From assembly GCA_008508345.1 (NCBI GenBank), contig QNGE01003733.1, positions 6,779-70,778 of the forward strand: DNA of 64,000 nucleotides, in the 5' to 3' direction. Of this stretch, positions 33,656 to 46,085 are shown in pieces. Each line of letters begins with the position of its first letter. The first letter of the stretch is position 1. This DNA comes from Paragonimus westermani. Its lineage: Eukaryota; Platyhelminthes; Trematoda; Plagiorchiida; Troglotrematidae. The notes beneath the pieces are model-generated. The model was given only the letters and a program-made list of their open reading frames with translations, was not told the origin of the DNA and did not search any database. The translations under genes were made by a program, and so were the position numbers.

Positions 33656-36600
33656 GTACTGGCGGAATGACTGACATTCTGCAACAAGCTCAGTCACACA
33701 ATCTAAGCAGTGTGAATTAGTCAAAAATCAAACACACTCACGTGTGGCTGAGTTCACAAACAACGAATCGTACACTTTCTATAGAACTGTGTTATGTTTG
33801 CCTTAAAACAGTAGTCCATCTGTTTGATTGGTGTCACTAGAGACTTACAACTGTATCTGATTTAATTTTATGCAGCACTAGGGTTCCTTGCATTCTCCCA
33901 CTGATTCAATGGGTACCTGAACATTCACCTATATAAGATATTGACCTACTTATCGGCGGACTGCTTGATTGATGGTTAGTTAAATTTCATCACGTACATA
34001 ATTCGGTAAATAACTGACTAACAGACTGAGTGTGAACCATTTGGTTAATCTGCTTTATTTTGCGCCATTTAATTTTTAGATTGAATTCATTTTCTCCTTT
34101 CCTTCTATGAACCGATCACTGAAGCATCACAAACGTGAACTCATGTCGTCAGAACAACATTAATGTATTCGAATGTGGTATTGCATGCATGCAATGTTTG
34201 ATCCGACTATGTCAATTAGCAGTCAATAAATTGTGGTTTGAATCGATTTGCAAATGACAACGAAGAATGACTGACACTGGGATGGGTTTAAAATGGATTG
34301 GCTCAACTGCGTCATAAGTCAACCAGTAAGACCTTCAAATCTGACAAGTCATACTAAATGCTTTCTAGTTTGAGAATGACAGTTGTTCTGCTGACTATGC
34401 TGGAGTTATAGACTGCTGCAAGTTGATCACCATACATCACATTTTATCGCGGATTTTTCGTTTGTTTAAGTAAGCTGACCGTTTGGCCCATTCTGAAGTG
34501 CCCGTTAATTACAGTATATCAGCTCTGCATCTCTCCATCCCAAATGGAATTGGCTTGTTCTGCTGCACCGTTTCAGTTCAAGATACTTCACTAGTTTACT
34601 TATCTCCTAACTGGAATACAAAACTGTCATATGCACAATCTCTGTGAACTGAATGACAACGCCACCAACAAAACAAATACCTCTTTCCTAACTACTAAAC
34701 GGAACAACTAGTCATTGAGACATGAAAGCACTTCAATGGAAATATAACTTTGTCATGAAGCTGGTTGGTAAGATAAACGAACTTTCGATGCATGACAGTA
34801 AAGCAAATTAAAAAACCGTTGATAACAAACAAACCAGTTCCATTGCGAACACTACGCTGCCGAGTTAGAAACTTCTACACAGATTTATACAGGCTTCGAC
34901 GAATTGCTACTTCGAGTTTGTTGGGACAACACAAAAATTTTCCAAGTTACATGCACCCCATACACCCCGTTGAGATGTTGTTTCGAAGTATGTACTCAGA
35001 TACTCAGTAATCGACATTAACCAAAGGGTTTAGATTTAAGTAAACACTGTGTATGAGTAACGTTCCATTTCAGGTGGTTGTATTTTCAGTCAGACATTAC
35101 CCCGTGAAAGTTCACGGTTTACACTGAATCGCAGCAAGGTTGTAGGGATGCAGTAAATGTTGTCGTAACAAAAATCGTACAACGTAACGTTTCCGACTTC
35201 ACCTGTCGAAGTTATCATAGGGAAATAATTCTTTTGATTCTCCTCTACTTCCAGTCAACTCAGCCACATGTATACGGACTTGTATAAATCCACTTATCCA
35301 AATCTTTGCTTATATGGACAAACTATCTGGACACCAGCGCTCGGTCATCTCAGACGCAGCAACACGAGTAACTACTGATCGATCCATAGTCATGTACATG
35401 TTTTCCTTAATCTGCACAGCCTTCAAACTGGCCTTGAGTGTGCGTGTGTGAGCATTTCACTGGTGACTATCTCGTTTTACTGGTCAATTGGGCGTTAACC
35501 TCAGTAATGGCAAGTCAACGGATAGCTTCGTCTGGTGGAAAACGTACGCAAGAATTGATTCAGTCAACCCGGTAATTAGGGTATGCTTACAAGCAATGGG
35601 TGAGTAAAACAATCTGTAGTCAAACGGTTTCCTGTGGGAATTGAACACGGCGTCCGAATGGCCCTAACTACAAACTGAATAACGTTTTTTTCACATGGAA
35701 CCACCAATAGTGTGTGCCAATATGTAAGGAATAATAATTCACTAGAAAGGAAATGATTTCAAACTAAGGGTTATTCATTCTATCTATAATCGTCATCCAT
35801 TGAGAAAAGAAGAACCAGACCTTATCGTTAAACGGCTAATGAAGCAAACTGCCCAAAGTGAGACAAAGCAGAATGACGGTGTGTTACTTTGGTATTAAGG
35901 GGTGGTATTACCTGAGTCACTTTTCGGCTAGTTGTTAAATACTGCGAATCATCTTTTAGGTGATCACGCAGTTCTGAATATTATTTGTAAATGTTTATCA
36001 GCTAAATGCTGCTCAGTGTATGGAGCTGACTGAAAAGAGACATAGAAACAATACAACAGCCGAGGAGACATGATGAGGTGAGTCATATGCTTTCTGTTTG
36101 TTGTAGACTTTCAACTATTCACGATGGACGCAATATGCTAAGGCATTTTCAATAAGAGTTAAACTGCTTGTACAGTACAATTTTGTTAGTGGGTGTCAAA
36201 AATTTCACCTGTTAGTTTAGATCCCAGTAACTTTGACAAGAACAGATAAACACGAGAAAACAGTTCAACAGCGGGATAATTAAGGTCTAACTACTTGACC
36301 CCTTTAAGATGAACAATGTGGATGAGGTGATTGCACTGGGTTGCTCAACTGAGTGGTACAACTACTCTGAGTTGTACTCCAACGCCAACTGCATACGTGA
36401 TCCCCTTTCATTGTGGAAGGCCAGTTAACTAATAGAAAACAGCAGCAACGGCAACAAGAGAGCAAGACAAGAAAAATTTCCTGTAGGCTGGTTACCAGAC
36501 GCAGAACGTTGCTCGGTGGTTAACGCAAACCAGTCGAGGTCTCCGACCCGTAAGATTGGCTATTGTCGTTGCCCTCTATATGTACCAGAGAAAGGTGTTC

Positions 36601-37573
36601 TGTAGGGCAATCAAAGGGGTGTCCTACAACCTCAAATTGATTTCCAGGGCATCGAGCTGCTATCGCGATCAAAGCCGTTTCATGAGGATATGAGATGTTC
36701 CATCACCATGGTAGCTCTTTCACAAGCACGCCGTCATATTGCATCCTTCTCCCGCATGAAAGTGTCACAGGACCTTTGGTAACTCAAACTAATCAATAAG
36801 TAATCGGTAATAACTGCACTAGCGAGCAATCTCGATCGAAAAGTTACTGCTTTTGAAATGCTGAATGCTTTCGCTATATGTAATATGCACATTGGGATGA
36901 GATAGCGTAGTCAGTCTACATCCAGTCATCATCCTCATCAGTATTTTCAGCTTCGAATGGCATCCGTGGGCACAGTGGCTCAGGTTACAGCTAACCCTGA
37001 CAATGGTTTACGAAGTCACACAGTAATAAATAAGTATGAATTTGTGGCGGATAAAAGAAAGAGGGAATTTTAAAAAAAGAAACAATGGGGTTTTACGAAA
37101 CAAAAAAGTTTATATGTTTACGGACACGGATTCGCCAATGATCATGTCAGAAAATATTTTCAACAAGCTATGTGGGTGATCGCGAACTCCCCAGCCAGGT
37201 AGACGGCACCCACCAACCTTGTTCAGTTGGGATTTTTGTAGCCCGTGGTCGAGTCACCACCTGGAATCGTTACATTTTTTTTCAAACATCAACAGCCACG
37301 GCGCAAAAGGCTGATAAACCCTGTCTTAAAAGCACCGTTGCGAGAATGGGTCCCACATTTTATAGGAAAAGCTCAAGCTGACTGACTTACATGGATATCT
37401 TAGATACTGGTTTTACCAGGTGTAAACTCGTCATCGCTAATCTTGATTACGTCAGGTTTGATTAGAAAGAGTTACTAGGATACTCGTGGTTCGTAGTATG
37501 CACCCGTTCGAGAGTACGCGGCCTTCCTCTCATGCCGTTGGCTACACTGTGTATCACTTATATCACGTATGAT
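33656..37573. other. Largely empty; no gene supported
   Basis: No long frames and no convincing pairs of splice sites. Short tRNA-like strings occur (gctcggtggttaacgca near 36512) without the rest of a tRNA. A plus-strand frame at 37172-37381 is not convincing. Confidence 0.35.
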
Positions 37574-37843
37574 TCAGTGTTCTTCAACGATGTGAGTTGG
37601 CCTTTCAGGGTGATCACAATCACCGTGGACCACAGAGTAATCACTTGGCCAGCCCGTGAACTCCATACAAAAGCATTCACCACAGTATGTCATTGATGGG
37701 TCCGCTGAACCAAAAACATAGTGACGCTGCGTTCCACATGAAATAACCTTCGGTTGAGGAGCACGGAACTTGTCACTCGCTAGGCAACACAGCTGTCCGC
37801 TACATGACACAGTTTGTCGATACACCCAGCTCGAATATGCCAT
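37574..37843 (-). CDS. Candidate cysteine-rich exon or small secreted protein piece
   Basis: Minus-strand frame of 89 codons from an ATG to TGA with eight cysteines, including SCSGQLCC, a lone ISC, and the cluster YCGECFC followed by GDCDHPERP. The even cysteine count and aromatic spacing suggest a disulphide-stabilised extracellular module. There is no signal peptide at the ATG and an in-frame TGA lies three codons before it, so the true start is probably a splice acceptor (gacaaag, weak) and this would be a terminal exon. Not matched to a named domain. Confidence 0.33.
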   Translation of the reverse strand: MAYSSWVYRQTVSCSGQLCCLASDKFRAPQPKVISCGTQRHYVFGSADPSMTYCGECFCMEFTGWPSDYSVVHGDCDHPERPTHIVEEH

Positions 37844-40800
37844 TCTTTGTCATTGACACAGTCGGGAGGCTTCGCGGAACGTTCACTTTACCCCTGACAT
37901 GAACAAAGGAGTAATCCTCAACCACTGGCAGAATAACTGGTCGGTAGTAATACAACAGTATCTTCACTGATGAGTTATATAAATGATGACAGTGGCAGTT
38001 GCTCTCGAGTTGTTGAGTCCACTAGGGAAAATTTGCGCCTGTATGTGAGTAAGTAGAATATCTGTGGGAAGTCGCATCCACTGCAGACTAAGCTGACGGA
38101 TTATAGTGATTGTGAATTCAATTAAAATGTAGTGGACTGTGCACACTTTGAAAGCATAGTTAATGCTTGAAACTGAACTTAGTGTCAACAGTAAGATGTT
38201 CTTTTGAGAGGTAACTGTTTTTGTGTAATTTTTACAATCTCCGAACAAAGTTTTAACCAACAGCCGGTGCATATAAGACCTCTCTGGTTAAACGAAGCCT
38301 CTCCATGCTAGTCGAAAAGAATTTAACCATATTGAATAGACCCTTTCAATCGATCCTTGTCTCAGGGTTATCTGCTTGTGCTCGCGGTCTCTAGTCAACT
38401 GCTGATTTCCAATTTGATTCAATTAAAAGCACATTTTTCCGCGAATCTCGCTGTGTTGTCTGTCGCTAAGGCAAGATCAGCCGCGAATAAACGCCTGTTG
38501 ATTATAGCCTAGCAAAAATGTTAAATTTCGAGAGCTGTCAGAGTATACACTATTAATTGTTTTAAAAACATTTTGAGGATACTAAAATACAAAATACTGA
38601 GCCTGACTGATGAATTGTGTTACAACTGTTCAATTCAGTGTGTTACAGATGATAGAGTGTTGGATTTCTAGACGGATTTTATGATCGAACATCTACATAC
38701 TGACTCGACTATATGGACCTGTCAGTGCATGCCTTCGTAAAGTTCAAGTTTATCACACTATCAAGTTTGAAGCACTGTGTGACAGTGAGATCACTTCGGG
38801 TTATCCAATAAGGTATGGAAAATTCAGAAACCAGCTGACAAGCTTGAATACACACCTCAACCGTTGATCAACATTCCGTTGAAGGTAATGTGGCAGGTCA
38901 AATAGCGAGAGCTCAGTTTGGGTTGTCTGCTACTCGTGTGACAAAGTTAAACAGACAACCTTTTATCTCCAAGTAGCAGATTGGAGCATCCTGCCCTGCG
39001 CTTCAGATAGCTAGATAGTAGACAATTCAAACCAAAAGCTGACTTTCCCGTGCGATTTATAGTGCAAGATACGCCTTTCATAAAGTCCAGGTAGACCAGG
39101 AATCAACCTGGTCGTGTGTGGATCATGCATGACAGTCACCCCATTTGTGCGGCTAAATCGATGATGGCTGGGAGTATTATTCATTGGAACTAGATGGAAG
39201 ACCACGTGCTGTTCAGTAGACAACTCTCTGGTTTCTAGATGACACGATACCACTTCTTCCTGATAACAGTGTATACCATGAAGTACAATTTGTCCTTCAG
39301 ATATGCTGGGCAGCTACAATGTTCTCAAGACTATTATTCAATGCATGCAGCTGGACGATTTGACCGCAAGCCTGCTCAGCTGTGATTGATCTATTTTGTA
39401 ATTAATGCGGTATATGATACCGGTCCCCGTTTATTCGTGCGTCCGATAGTGATCTATCAAGGTACAAAATTTAACTGATTATGCGCATCCATGACTAACT
39501 CTCTCCAACTGTGTTGTAACGGCTAGTGTTTAATAGTTGCCCTTACCACAATAACATTTACTCACAATGGCACTTCGGATGCGTTGGGTACGCTTCCATT
39601 GTCGCAAGTTTCAGCAGCCGGCAGATGACAGATTTCAGATAGTTTTACTCTCGGCGCTTATTGTAAATTATTGTTGCTTAACTGCGTCACCAAGCAAGGG
39701 AGTGATTCACAAATTCTGAAATTTACAGTTTGACTCTGAATTGGTGGTAGTTTGAAAATGATGTCTGGGCTCCGCAAAAATTGGAACCTATAGGTGGACT
39801 TTTATTACTACTCAGAATTATGTGGAAATATTTCAGGGTGTGGTAAATCAGACACATTCATAAAATAGTTGAGCATCGATTTTTTCTCCATAATCTCCTT
39901 ATATCTCTTGTTCTAGTCTTAGTACATTGTTAGATCAATTCCAACAGGAAGTACCCGTTGGCAATCGTTGGTTTCGATTGTGTGTGGACCGATGATCACT
40001 AGACCCAGGCGTTTGTAAATTTTGTAAACCCTGTCACAATGAACACTTTTTGGGTGGAGTTGATCAGTTGAAACCTTTAACCAAGTTCCGATAAGCTAAG
40101 AATGACAAGCGAATAAATGAAAGTGATTTTAGCATGTAAGAAATTTACACTGCAAAAGCGTTGTTCATAAAACCTACTGATTGCCCTCTAAAAGTCTAGT
40201 CTCTATAAAACCAACCGTACAACTTCCTGTGAAACAGCACGCATAAGAAACTTAACATCTGAGAAAAACACTTGAGATTAGTTTAACTCCATGATTGTCT
40301 AACTACATTTGGACTTCAGAAACCGCAGTTTACTCCGTATATTCGTTTTACTCAACACTTACCTCTGGCGCCTGAATCACGACTTTTTCAATAGTGCTTG
40401 ATTTAATGACCGAGAACAGGATCGATGATTCAATCCGGAAAGGTCTACGGCCGAACAAGTTAGCACCTGATTTAAAGAACACGTCCACTGATTCGTCACG
40501 GACTTGACTGTATGAGTTGTCGCACTACGGCCTTATGCAAAATTGTAGCTCAAGTTCTTCATATTGTGATCAAAAGGGTTATAAGTGTGAAACAAAACCG
40601 AGGATTGTAGAACACTCAAGAACTGAAAAAACGTGCTGTGTAAACACGTTTTGTCCGACTCTACCAGCCAAGATGTAGCCACCATGTTTGATAGTCACAC
40701 GTTAATTCATATGGGTACAAAATACTAGTGAGTTAATGATCACAGTATGGTTTACAAACAGGACCACAAGAAGACTTTCACACAGGTCAATATGAGTCGG

Positions 40801-41499
40801 AAAATTCACATTTTGGTTAGGTTAAGTAATGATCTCTCAGTGTAGGGAATGTTAATCTGACAGTGACACAACCGAAACTATGAGGAATCGCACGAATAGC
40901 CTAAGCGAATGTTGTAGGCCACAGTTATGAAGGTACCGGAATGACGTGAGCCGATTTAAACAACACAACCAATAGTAACAGCTTGAGAGAATAATATAAG
41001 CTGATGTTTACCGACCTGTACCACCGTTACAGTACTTTGTTGACTACCATCTGTCTATGTACACTAAAAGCGGATTTGTGGCGGTGTATCGCACCGACAT
41101 TAGCTAGAGGCAACTTATGCCTGCTGGTTGAAGGATACGACACAAAGAAAACTTCCTTCACTTAAATAACACTTCCTGTTTCTTCAGACTTCCTGTGGTA
41201 GAAGATTCGACACTGTCGGTTTTGTTGTTGACTAGCCACCCTAAAATGCTCTCCGAAACACTTGCTGCAAGAGTTTTCACATTTCAAAGGACTTGCTCGA
41301 CTCCACAATTACGAATAAACTTTTAAATAATGAGTAAGTTGCTTAGGTCTTCTCTTGATGTGCATAGAACCTTCGTGTTATTTAGTTGACGGGTCAGTTC
41401 CGCCTAATTTTGCACAGCTCTGGTGGCATTCTTTAAACAATTTTAAATGACTAGTTAAAACCGAACTAGTGTACTGAACTTTATTCATAAGGTTTTCAA
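37844..41499. other. Unassigned spacer
   Basis: One minus-strand frame at 39011-39253 (HLETRELSTEQHVVFHL) is moderately protein-like but its splice borders are uncertain. No repeat family recognised. Confidence 0.3.
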
Positions 41500-42330
41500 G
41501 ACCTCTGGCTGATCTTGGTTATACTAATGTGAAGGTATTACCGTCTGATAACATTAGGGCGGCACAAACAAATCTAAACGCTATTTCGCACACTGCTGAA
41601 TATTTCAGGGGTGCACTTTGCAGCTTCAAAATGTAAAGTGCTTCTGCAAGATTTCTGTGATCATGTGGATTTAATGTTAGATGATGAAGTAATGAAAATT
41701 GTTGAACGGCCTGTGTAATTGGGAAACTGCGGCAGCAAGGACGTAGTGAATGAAATAAAAACAAGTATCTCTAAAACCATGGCGGTATTTGCCAACCTGG
41801 AACACCTCTTTTGACAGGGCGGTGTCCTTTTGGGGCTTAAAGGTCGCGTATATATGGCGACAGTGAATACTTGGCAACGTGTTCGCTCGATGTAGATGAA
41901 GTGAGCCGTTTTCGGGTATTTGAACATCATGATTTGCGTTCAACCGCTCGTATAGAGTTGCGCCAGCGAGTAAGCAACGAAGAGATTAGGAAGATGGTGT
42001 TCGACACCGATTGTCAAACGAGTTCTTCTGTTCATTCCTTATATTTGCACAGATTTAGACGGTTAGGATGCCAGCTATCTGTCTGCCATACCGAGCACTA
42101 TTCACTAACGCTGCAGACGACTGGTGTAAGTTGGAAGGTGGACAGATAATGACCTGGCATAAAAGAGTGAAGTCGTTCACCAAGATGCCGGTCACTGTAG
42201 ATCGGGTTCGTCTTCCGGGCTGAGGCTCTCGTGACTTCCAGACTCGGTGGTTGGAGATGATAGATGGGACGGCGGCCAGCCGAGCTCAGTGGCGTGAATT
42301 CTGTCGTTGTTTAGCCGATTTGACTGTGAA
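41500..42330 (+). pseudogene. Decayed RTE-type non-LTR retrotransposon, 3' part
   Basis: Plus-strand relic with motifs in the order of fluke RTE-type polyproteins: LADLGY near 41507 (from the ADD region of the polymerase), NIRAAQTNLNAI near 41560, AVFANLEHLF near 41782, LLGLKGRVYMA near 41830, VSRFRVFEHHDLRSTARIEL near 41900, YLHRFRRLG near 42045 (usual HRLRWLGH), MTWHKRVKSF near 42150, VRLPG then SRDFQTRWLEM near 42205-42255, and AQWREFCRCL near 42285. Stops and shifts separate them. The 5' part with the nuclease is missing, as in most truncated copies. No target-site duplication was seen. Confidence 0.8.
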
Positions 42331-43930
42331 GTGAGTGTAGTTAGTGATGTGGGGTAGTGGAAGCCTCAAGAAAGCTGACGATACCTTACTTTCACCCAAA
42401 ACCTCGGTTGTTTGTTAACAAAGTATAGGCACCCTGGTGTTGAATGTTCGCATATAGATCTGGCTGTTTTTGATAGTTTGCTCCCTTCTTCTTCTGTAAA
42501 GTGTTTGCTTTCTTCGTGATGATGTGGCAGTCAAGCGTCATTGAGAACCACCAATGTATTGCTGTCTATGATGATGGTGATGATGGTTTCGATACTGTTT
42601 ACGTGAGGTTATTCTATCTCCCCACCTTCGTAACGCGAATCCTGACCTTTAAATCTGGCTTAGAATGATTATTCCGCTTTGTATAATTCCGCTTGTGTCA
42701 TAGTTAAATCGATACTGGCGGGTGCTTACTCGATCTGTTTAAAATGTGAACCTTTTGACGCATATCGGCAGATGTGAACGTTCACCTATGGTCTTGTCTA
42801 CAGACCGTATTACAGTCGATGACCCATTGTAATTTTGCACCGAGTACAACTGAGACGTATCCATCAACCATAATCCGTTTATGGTAACTGATGGAACTGG
42901 TCTGAATATCGTTGTAGAGTACATCTTACTGTGACCTGAGTCTAGTCAATTGAGCCGAAGACATAACTGTTTCAAAACCCGGAATCGTGCAGAACAGTTT
43001 GTCGTAGACTTCTGAAATTTTATCTCGCAAGTTGTTTGCTCAACTCAGATCGAATGCATGAAAAAAGCTGTTTATTTCCAAATTGTTTGGAGCGATGTTA
43101 GCAGACTCTTGTTGACATTTTACCCCTAACTAGAAATCATATTTTTTTCTAATAATCAGAGGATTCACGCTGTAATCCACATTCTTTTGGAGCTGATTTC
43201 TCTCACATTCCTACTCAGCAGCTGGATACAACCGGACAGCTGTTGTTCTGCCACTGCAGGTTATTTGGTGCTTTGCATCATGTGAGGTCACATACGGTCT
43301 GAATGCTATCAGGTTGTCTAAATTTAGACGGTAGCAGTTGCGATAACGGGTGTAAACGAACGACCACTTGACCGATAGATAGAAGCTTTTGTCACTGATC
43401 CACCGCAACCTTCTCTTGTTCAAATAGCTGCTCGGCTACTCTTGCTTAATCATCGCAAGCAAGGACAACACTCACTATACAGTTTTAAAAATAACTATCG
43501 ACAAACTTTGGTGTCTTTTCGTTCTCTCAATTTCCAATTATTTATCAGTTCCAGTTTGTTCTGCACCCTAAGTGACCCAAATACCTTGGTGTGTTATTTT
43601 TCTTTCAAAGCGCGTAACATCCGTGTGTAAAGGTGAATGAAAAAAATAATTTAGATCTTACTTAAAAAAGATTATTATGCGTAAACATATTTTACTCATC
43701 CTAAGCTACATACTTGAAACGATCCCATGCAACTTCTAATTGGTAAAGTCCGGAAGTGTTCTGTACCCTCACAAATTTCGTCCCAGAAGTAATTGAGCAA
43801 GCAATCAAATTACGTTCTTAGAAAACCTTCTAAGTTTATACCAAGCTCCGCTCTTCACTTCCGTCATCATTTTGTGATTGTCACTCTATGAGAAGGATAA
43901 TGCATACGTTCCGTTTCTGCGTGCATTCAG
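42331..43930. other. Upstream of the dixin-like exons; no gene recognised
   Basis: A gat/ggt-rich short repeat is at about 42570-42590. The exon that should precede 43931 (with the start codon) was not identified; the frames at 42739-43630 have no useful borders. Confidence 0.35.
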
Positions 43931-44069
43931 CTAGAGACAACTGAAGACAGCTATTTGAAATGGATCAACAGACACTTGGCCAAAGCATCACCACCCATGG
44001 TAATCGAAGATATCACCGAGGCGAATGTATGCAATGGAACTGCAATCGGTCTTCTATTGGAAACAATCG
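43931..44069 (+). CDS. DIXDC1: Dixin-like gene, CH-domain exon 1 of 3
   Basis: A 139-bp exon behind acceptor ccgtttctgcgtgcattcag and before donor GTATGA. Phase 0 in, phase 1 out. It encodes the first half of a calponin-homology domain: after LETTED comes SYLKWINRHLAKASPPMVIE, the aromatic/Trp start of CH helix A, and it ends at LLLETI. The lone G joins GT of the exon at 45960 to give Gly. Dixin binds actin through this kind of N-terminal CH domain and acts with Dishevelled in Wnt signalling; that is family knowledge. No start codon is in this exon, so at least one exon lies upstream. The usual Asp-Gly in the middle of the domain reads Asn-Gly here. Confidence 0.7.
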
Positions 44070-45959
44070 GTATGACTTGTTTGTGCATTTAAACTGTACC
44101 ATTAATAAGTAGGGGGGTCAAGTGGTTCACATACAGTTCAGCATCATGAGTGGGGAACACTTGTGTAATTAATTTTAACTTCAAGAAGGCAACAGCGGAA
44201 CGAGCTACTTCCAGTCACGTAAAAAAGATGTACGATTGTTAGTACACCATTGGTTGATTTTGTAATTTTCGATGTTGTCAGTGTTCACAGAATCATTTTC
44301 ATCATTGACACCTTCCTTGTAAACACTGATATCGAGCAAAACCCATAGTCCAAGTGTTAGTTTTCAGGTAAGCTTACAGAAGTCGAGTATAACATTGAGT
44401 GCAACCTGAACATAATTTACCTTCGAATCTGCAAGCCCTTTTCTTGTCTCACTTGAGAATTTTATGGCCTGAGTTAAGTCATCTTTCAAAAAACGGCTGC
44501 ATTCATACTCAGGACGCTTCTATACACTATTGCTCATTCAGACCTTCAATTACTTCCGTAGAACTAGGTTGAACATCACTCGCAGTTGATCGCAGCTACT
44601 GCATTCCAGTAGATATACCAGCCAGTCTGTCGTAAAAAGAAGCATTAGACTCGAGTTCTTCTCTTGTACTGTATAGTTTAGTCGCTCAATCATTTGTAAC
44701 GGTTATTAGCTTGCCAGAAGGTGTTGTGATTCAAACGGCCACTCACTGCTGTGGAATATCCAATAAGAGAAACTACCAAAAATTCATACGCGTGGACAAG
44801 AATGATAGGAGAAAGAGATGTAAGCATGGATACGTCACCGACCGCGTCACGTTGCCATTTCAAACAACATTTCTACCCAACGATTTGAGTGGTCACGAAG
44901 ATCCCCAACCTTACAGGCGACACTCAACCACTTTATTGAACGAGATAGTCAGGGTCCTCATGTCTCGTGACCACTTCTTTTCTCATCAACCTCTTCTAAT
45001 TACGCAACTTTTTGTGGTTACAGCATACAAAGTGTGTGGGTTAAATGTTCACCTGATATGTGAAGTACGTAGCCCAGACGTCTTCAAATGTGCATCCTAG
45101 TTGTGTGACCAACTGTCTTCGTACCTTGAGCATTCCAAGATACACAATGGTGAACGGCCGTGTTGGCCGCACGATCATTCACTTGATGTAGGCTTCAAAA
45201 CAGACCACAACTTTTGCAGTTCCATGAATTTCATTGCAAGGGTTTCAAGCGAAACTTACTAATGAGTAGTTCACCTCTGAGGTCTCAGTTATGAAATGAG
45301 CAATCGCTGACTGATCGGCATATGCAAATGATATCCTATTCCGAATAACGTCATATATCAGATAACTTGTTACTGGGGACTCAGAGATTAAATAACACGG
45401 ATCACATGGAACATTTAGTATGTACAGAAAACATGAGTTTTGTTCACAAGCATGAAGAATACGCCACTACAACCTTCAGACTAGCCAACTTCTAAACACA
45501 TTTTGCGGTCTGTGCTCGTCTGTCTCGTAACCATTAAGCACCTCGTATGATTCGATAGATATCCATTCGAAATCAAGTGTAAACGGAGACAGCCTTTCGC
45601 TCATATGTGTTACTCCTTTACTGGTCACATGTTTTGTAGGTGTGGAACGCTTAAAAAGGAATCACCATCAGTTTACCTCGGTGGGTTCCACCGTTCTGGT
45701 GAAATGGGTACATTTGATCCCATTATTAATAGGATAGGTTGAGATGACGGATCAAAGTATGACGTTAACTGAAATGCCCAATTGGAATAAATGTGGATTC
45801 AGTTGATCGGTTGTTCAGTGTTTTACTTTCATAGTTCTACTGCGGAGGTTGATTGGCCCTTCTAGTAGTTTGGCTATCTTTTGAGATGAATAATTAAATT
45901 GAATGTTGGTCTTCCTTTTTAGTATTCTTCCCTAATTTCTTCATTTGTTTTACATCAAG
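44070..45959 (+). other. Intron between CH exons 1 and 2
   Basis: Starts GTATGA, ends with a T-rich tract and AG. It contains a dispersed-repeat copy at 44565-44690 and a spurious plus-strand frame at 44711-45100. Confidence 0.55.
44565..44690 (-). repeat. Copy of the foldback-type dispersed repeat
   Basis: Matches the left arm at 10564-10687 in order: ggttgaacatcactcg, gttgatcgcag, agtagatataccagccag, then aaaagaagcattagactcga. The tRNA-like head is absent. Located in an intron of the dixin-like gene. Confidence 0.65.
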
Positions 45960-46085
45960 GTGATATCAAACTGGACGGTCTGCTGCTGCAACCCGGCACA
46001 CGTGTAGAAAGGCTGCACAACGTGCATGAGGTTTTCGCCGTGTTAAGACGATTAAAAGTTCGTTTGGACAATCTGCAGCCCGAAG
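45960..46085 (+). CDS. DIXDC1: Dixin-like gene, CH-domain exon 2 of 3
   Basis: A 126-bp exon, acceptor ttcatttgttttacatcaag, donor GTACTT. Phase 1 to 1. It carries the middle of the CH domain, DIKLDGLLLQPGTRVERLHN, then VHEVFAVLRRLKVRLDNLQPE. The L-x-G-x-x-L-x-P-G pattern followed by a NV pair is what points to dixin rather than to navigator, parvin or spectrin CH domains, as I remember those families. Phases agree with both neighbours, which is strong internal support. Confidence 0.72.

Noticed and set aside
36500..36560. tRNA-like gctcggtggttaacgca
   Set aside because: The following sequence lacks a B box at the right distance.
44711..45100. 129-codon plus-strand frame in a dixin-like intron
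   Set aside because: No motif or splice border; it lies between two phase-matched CH exons.
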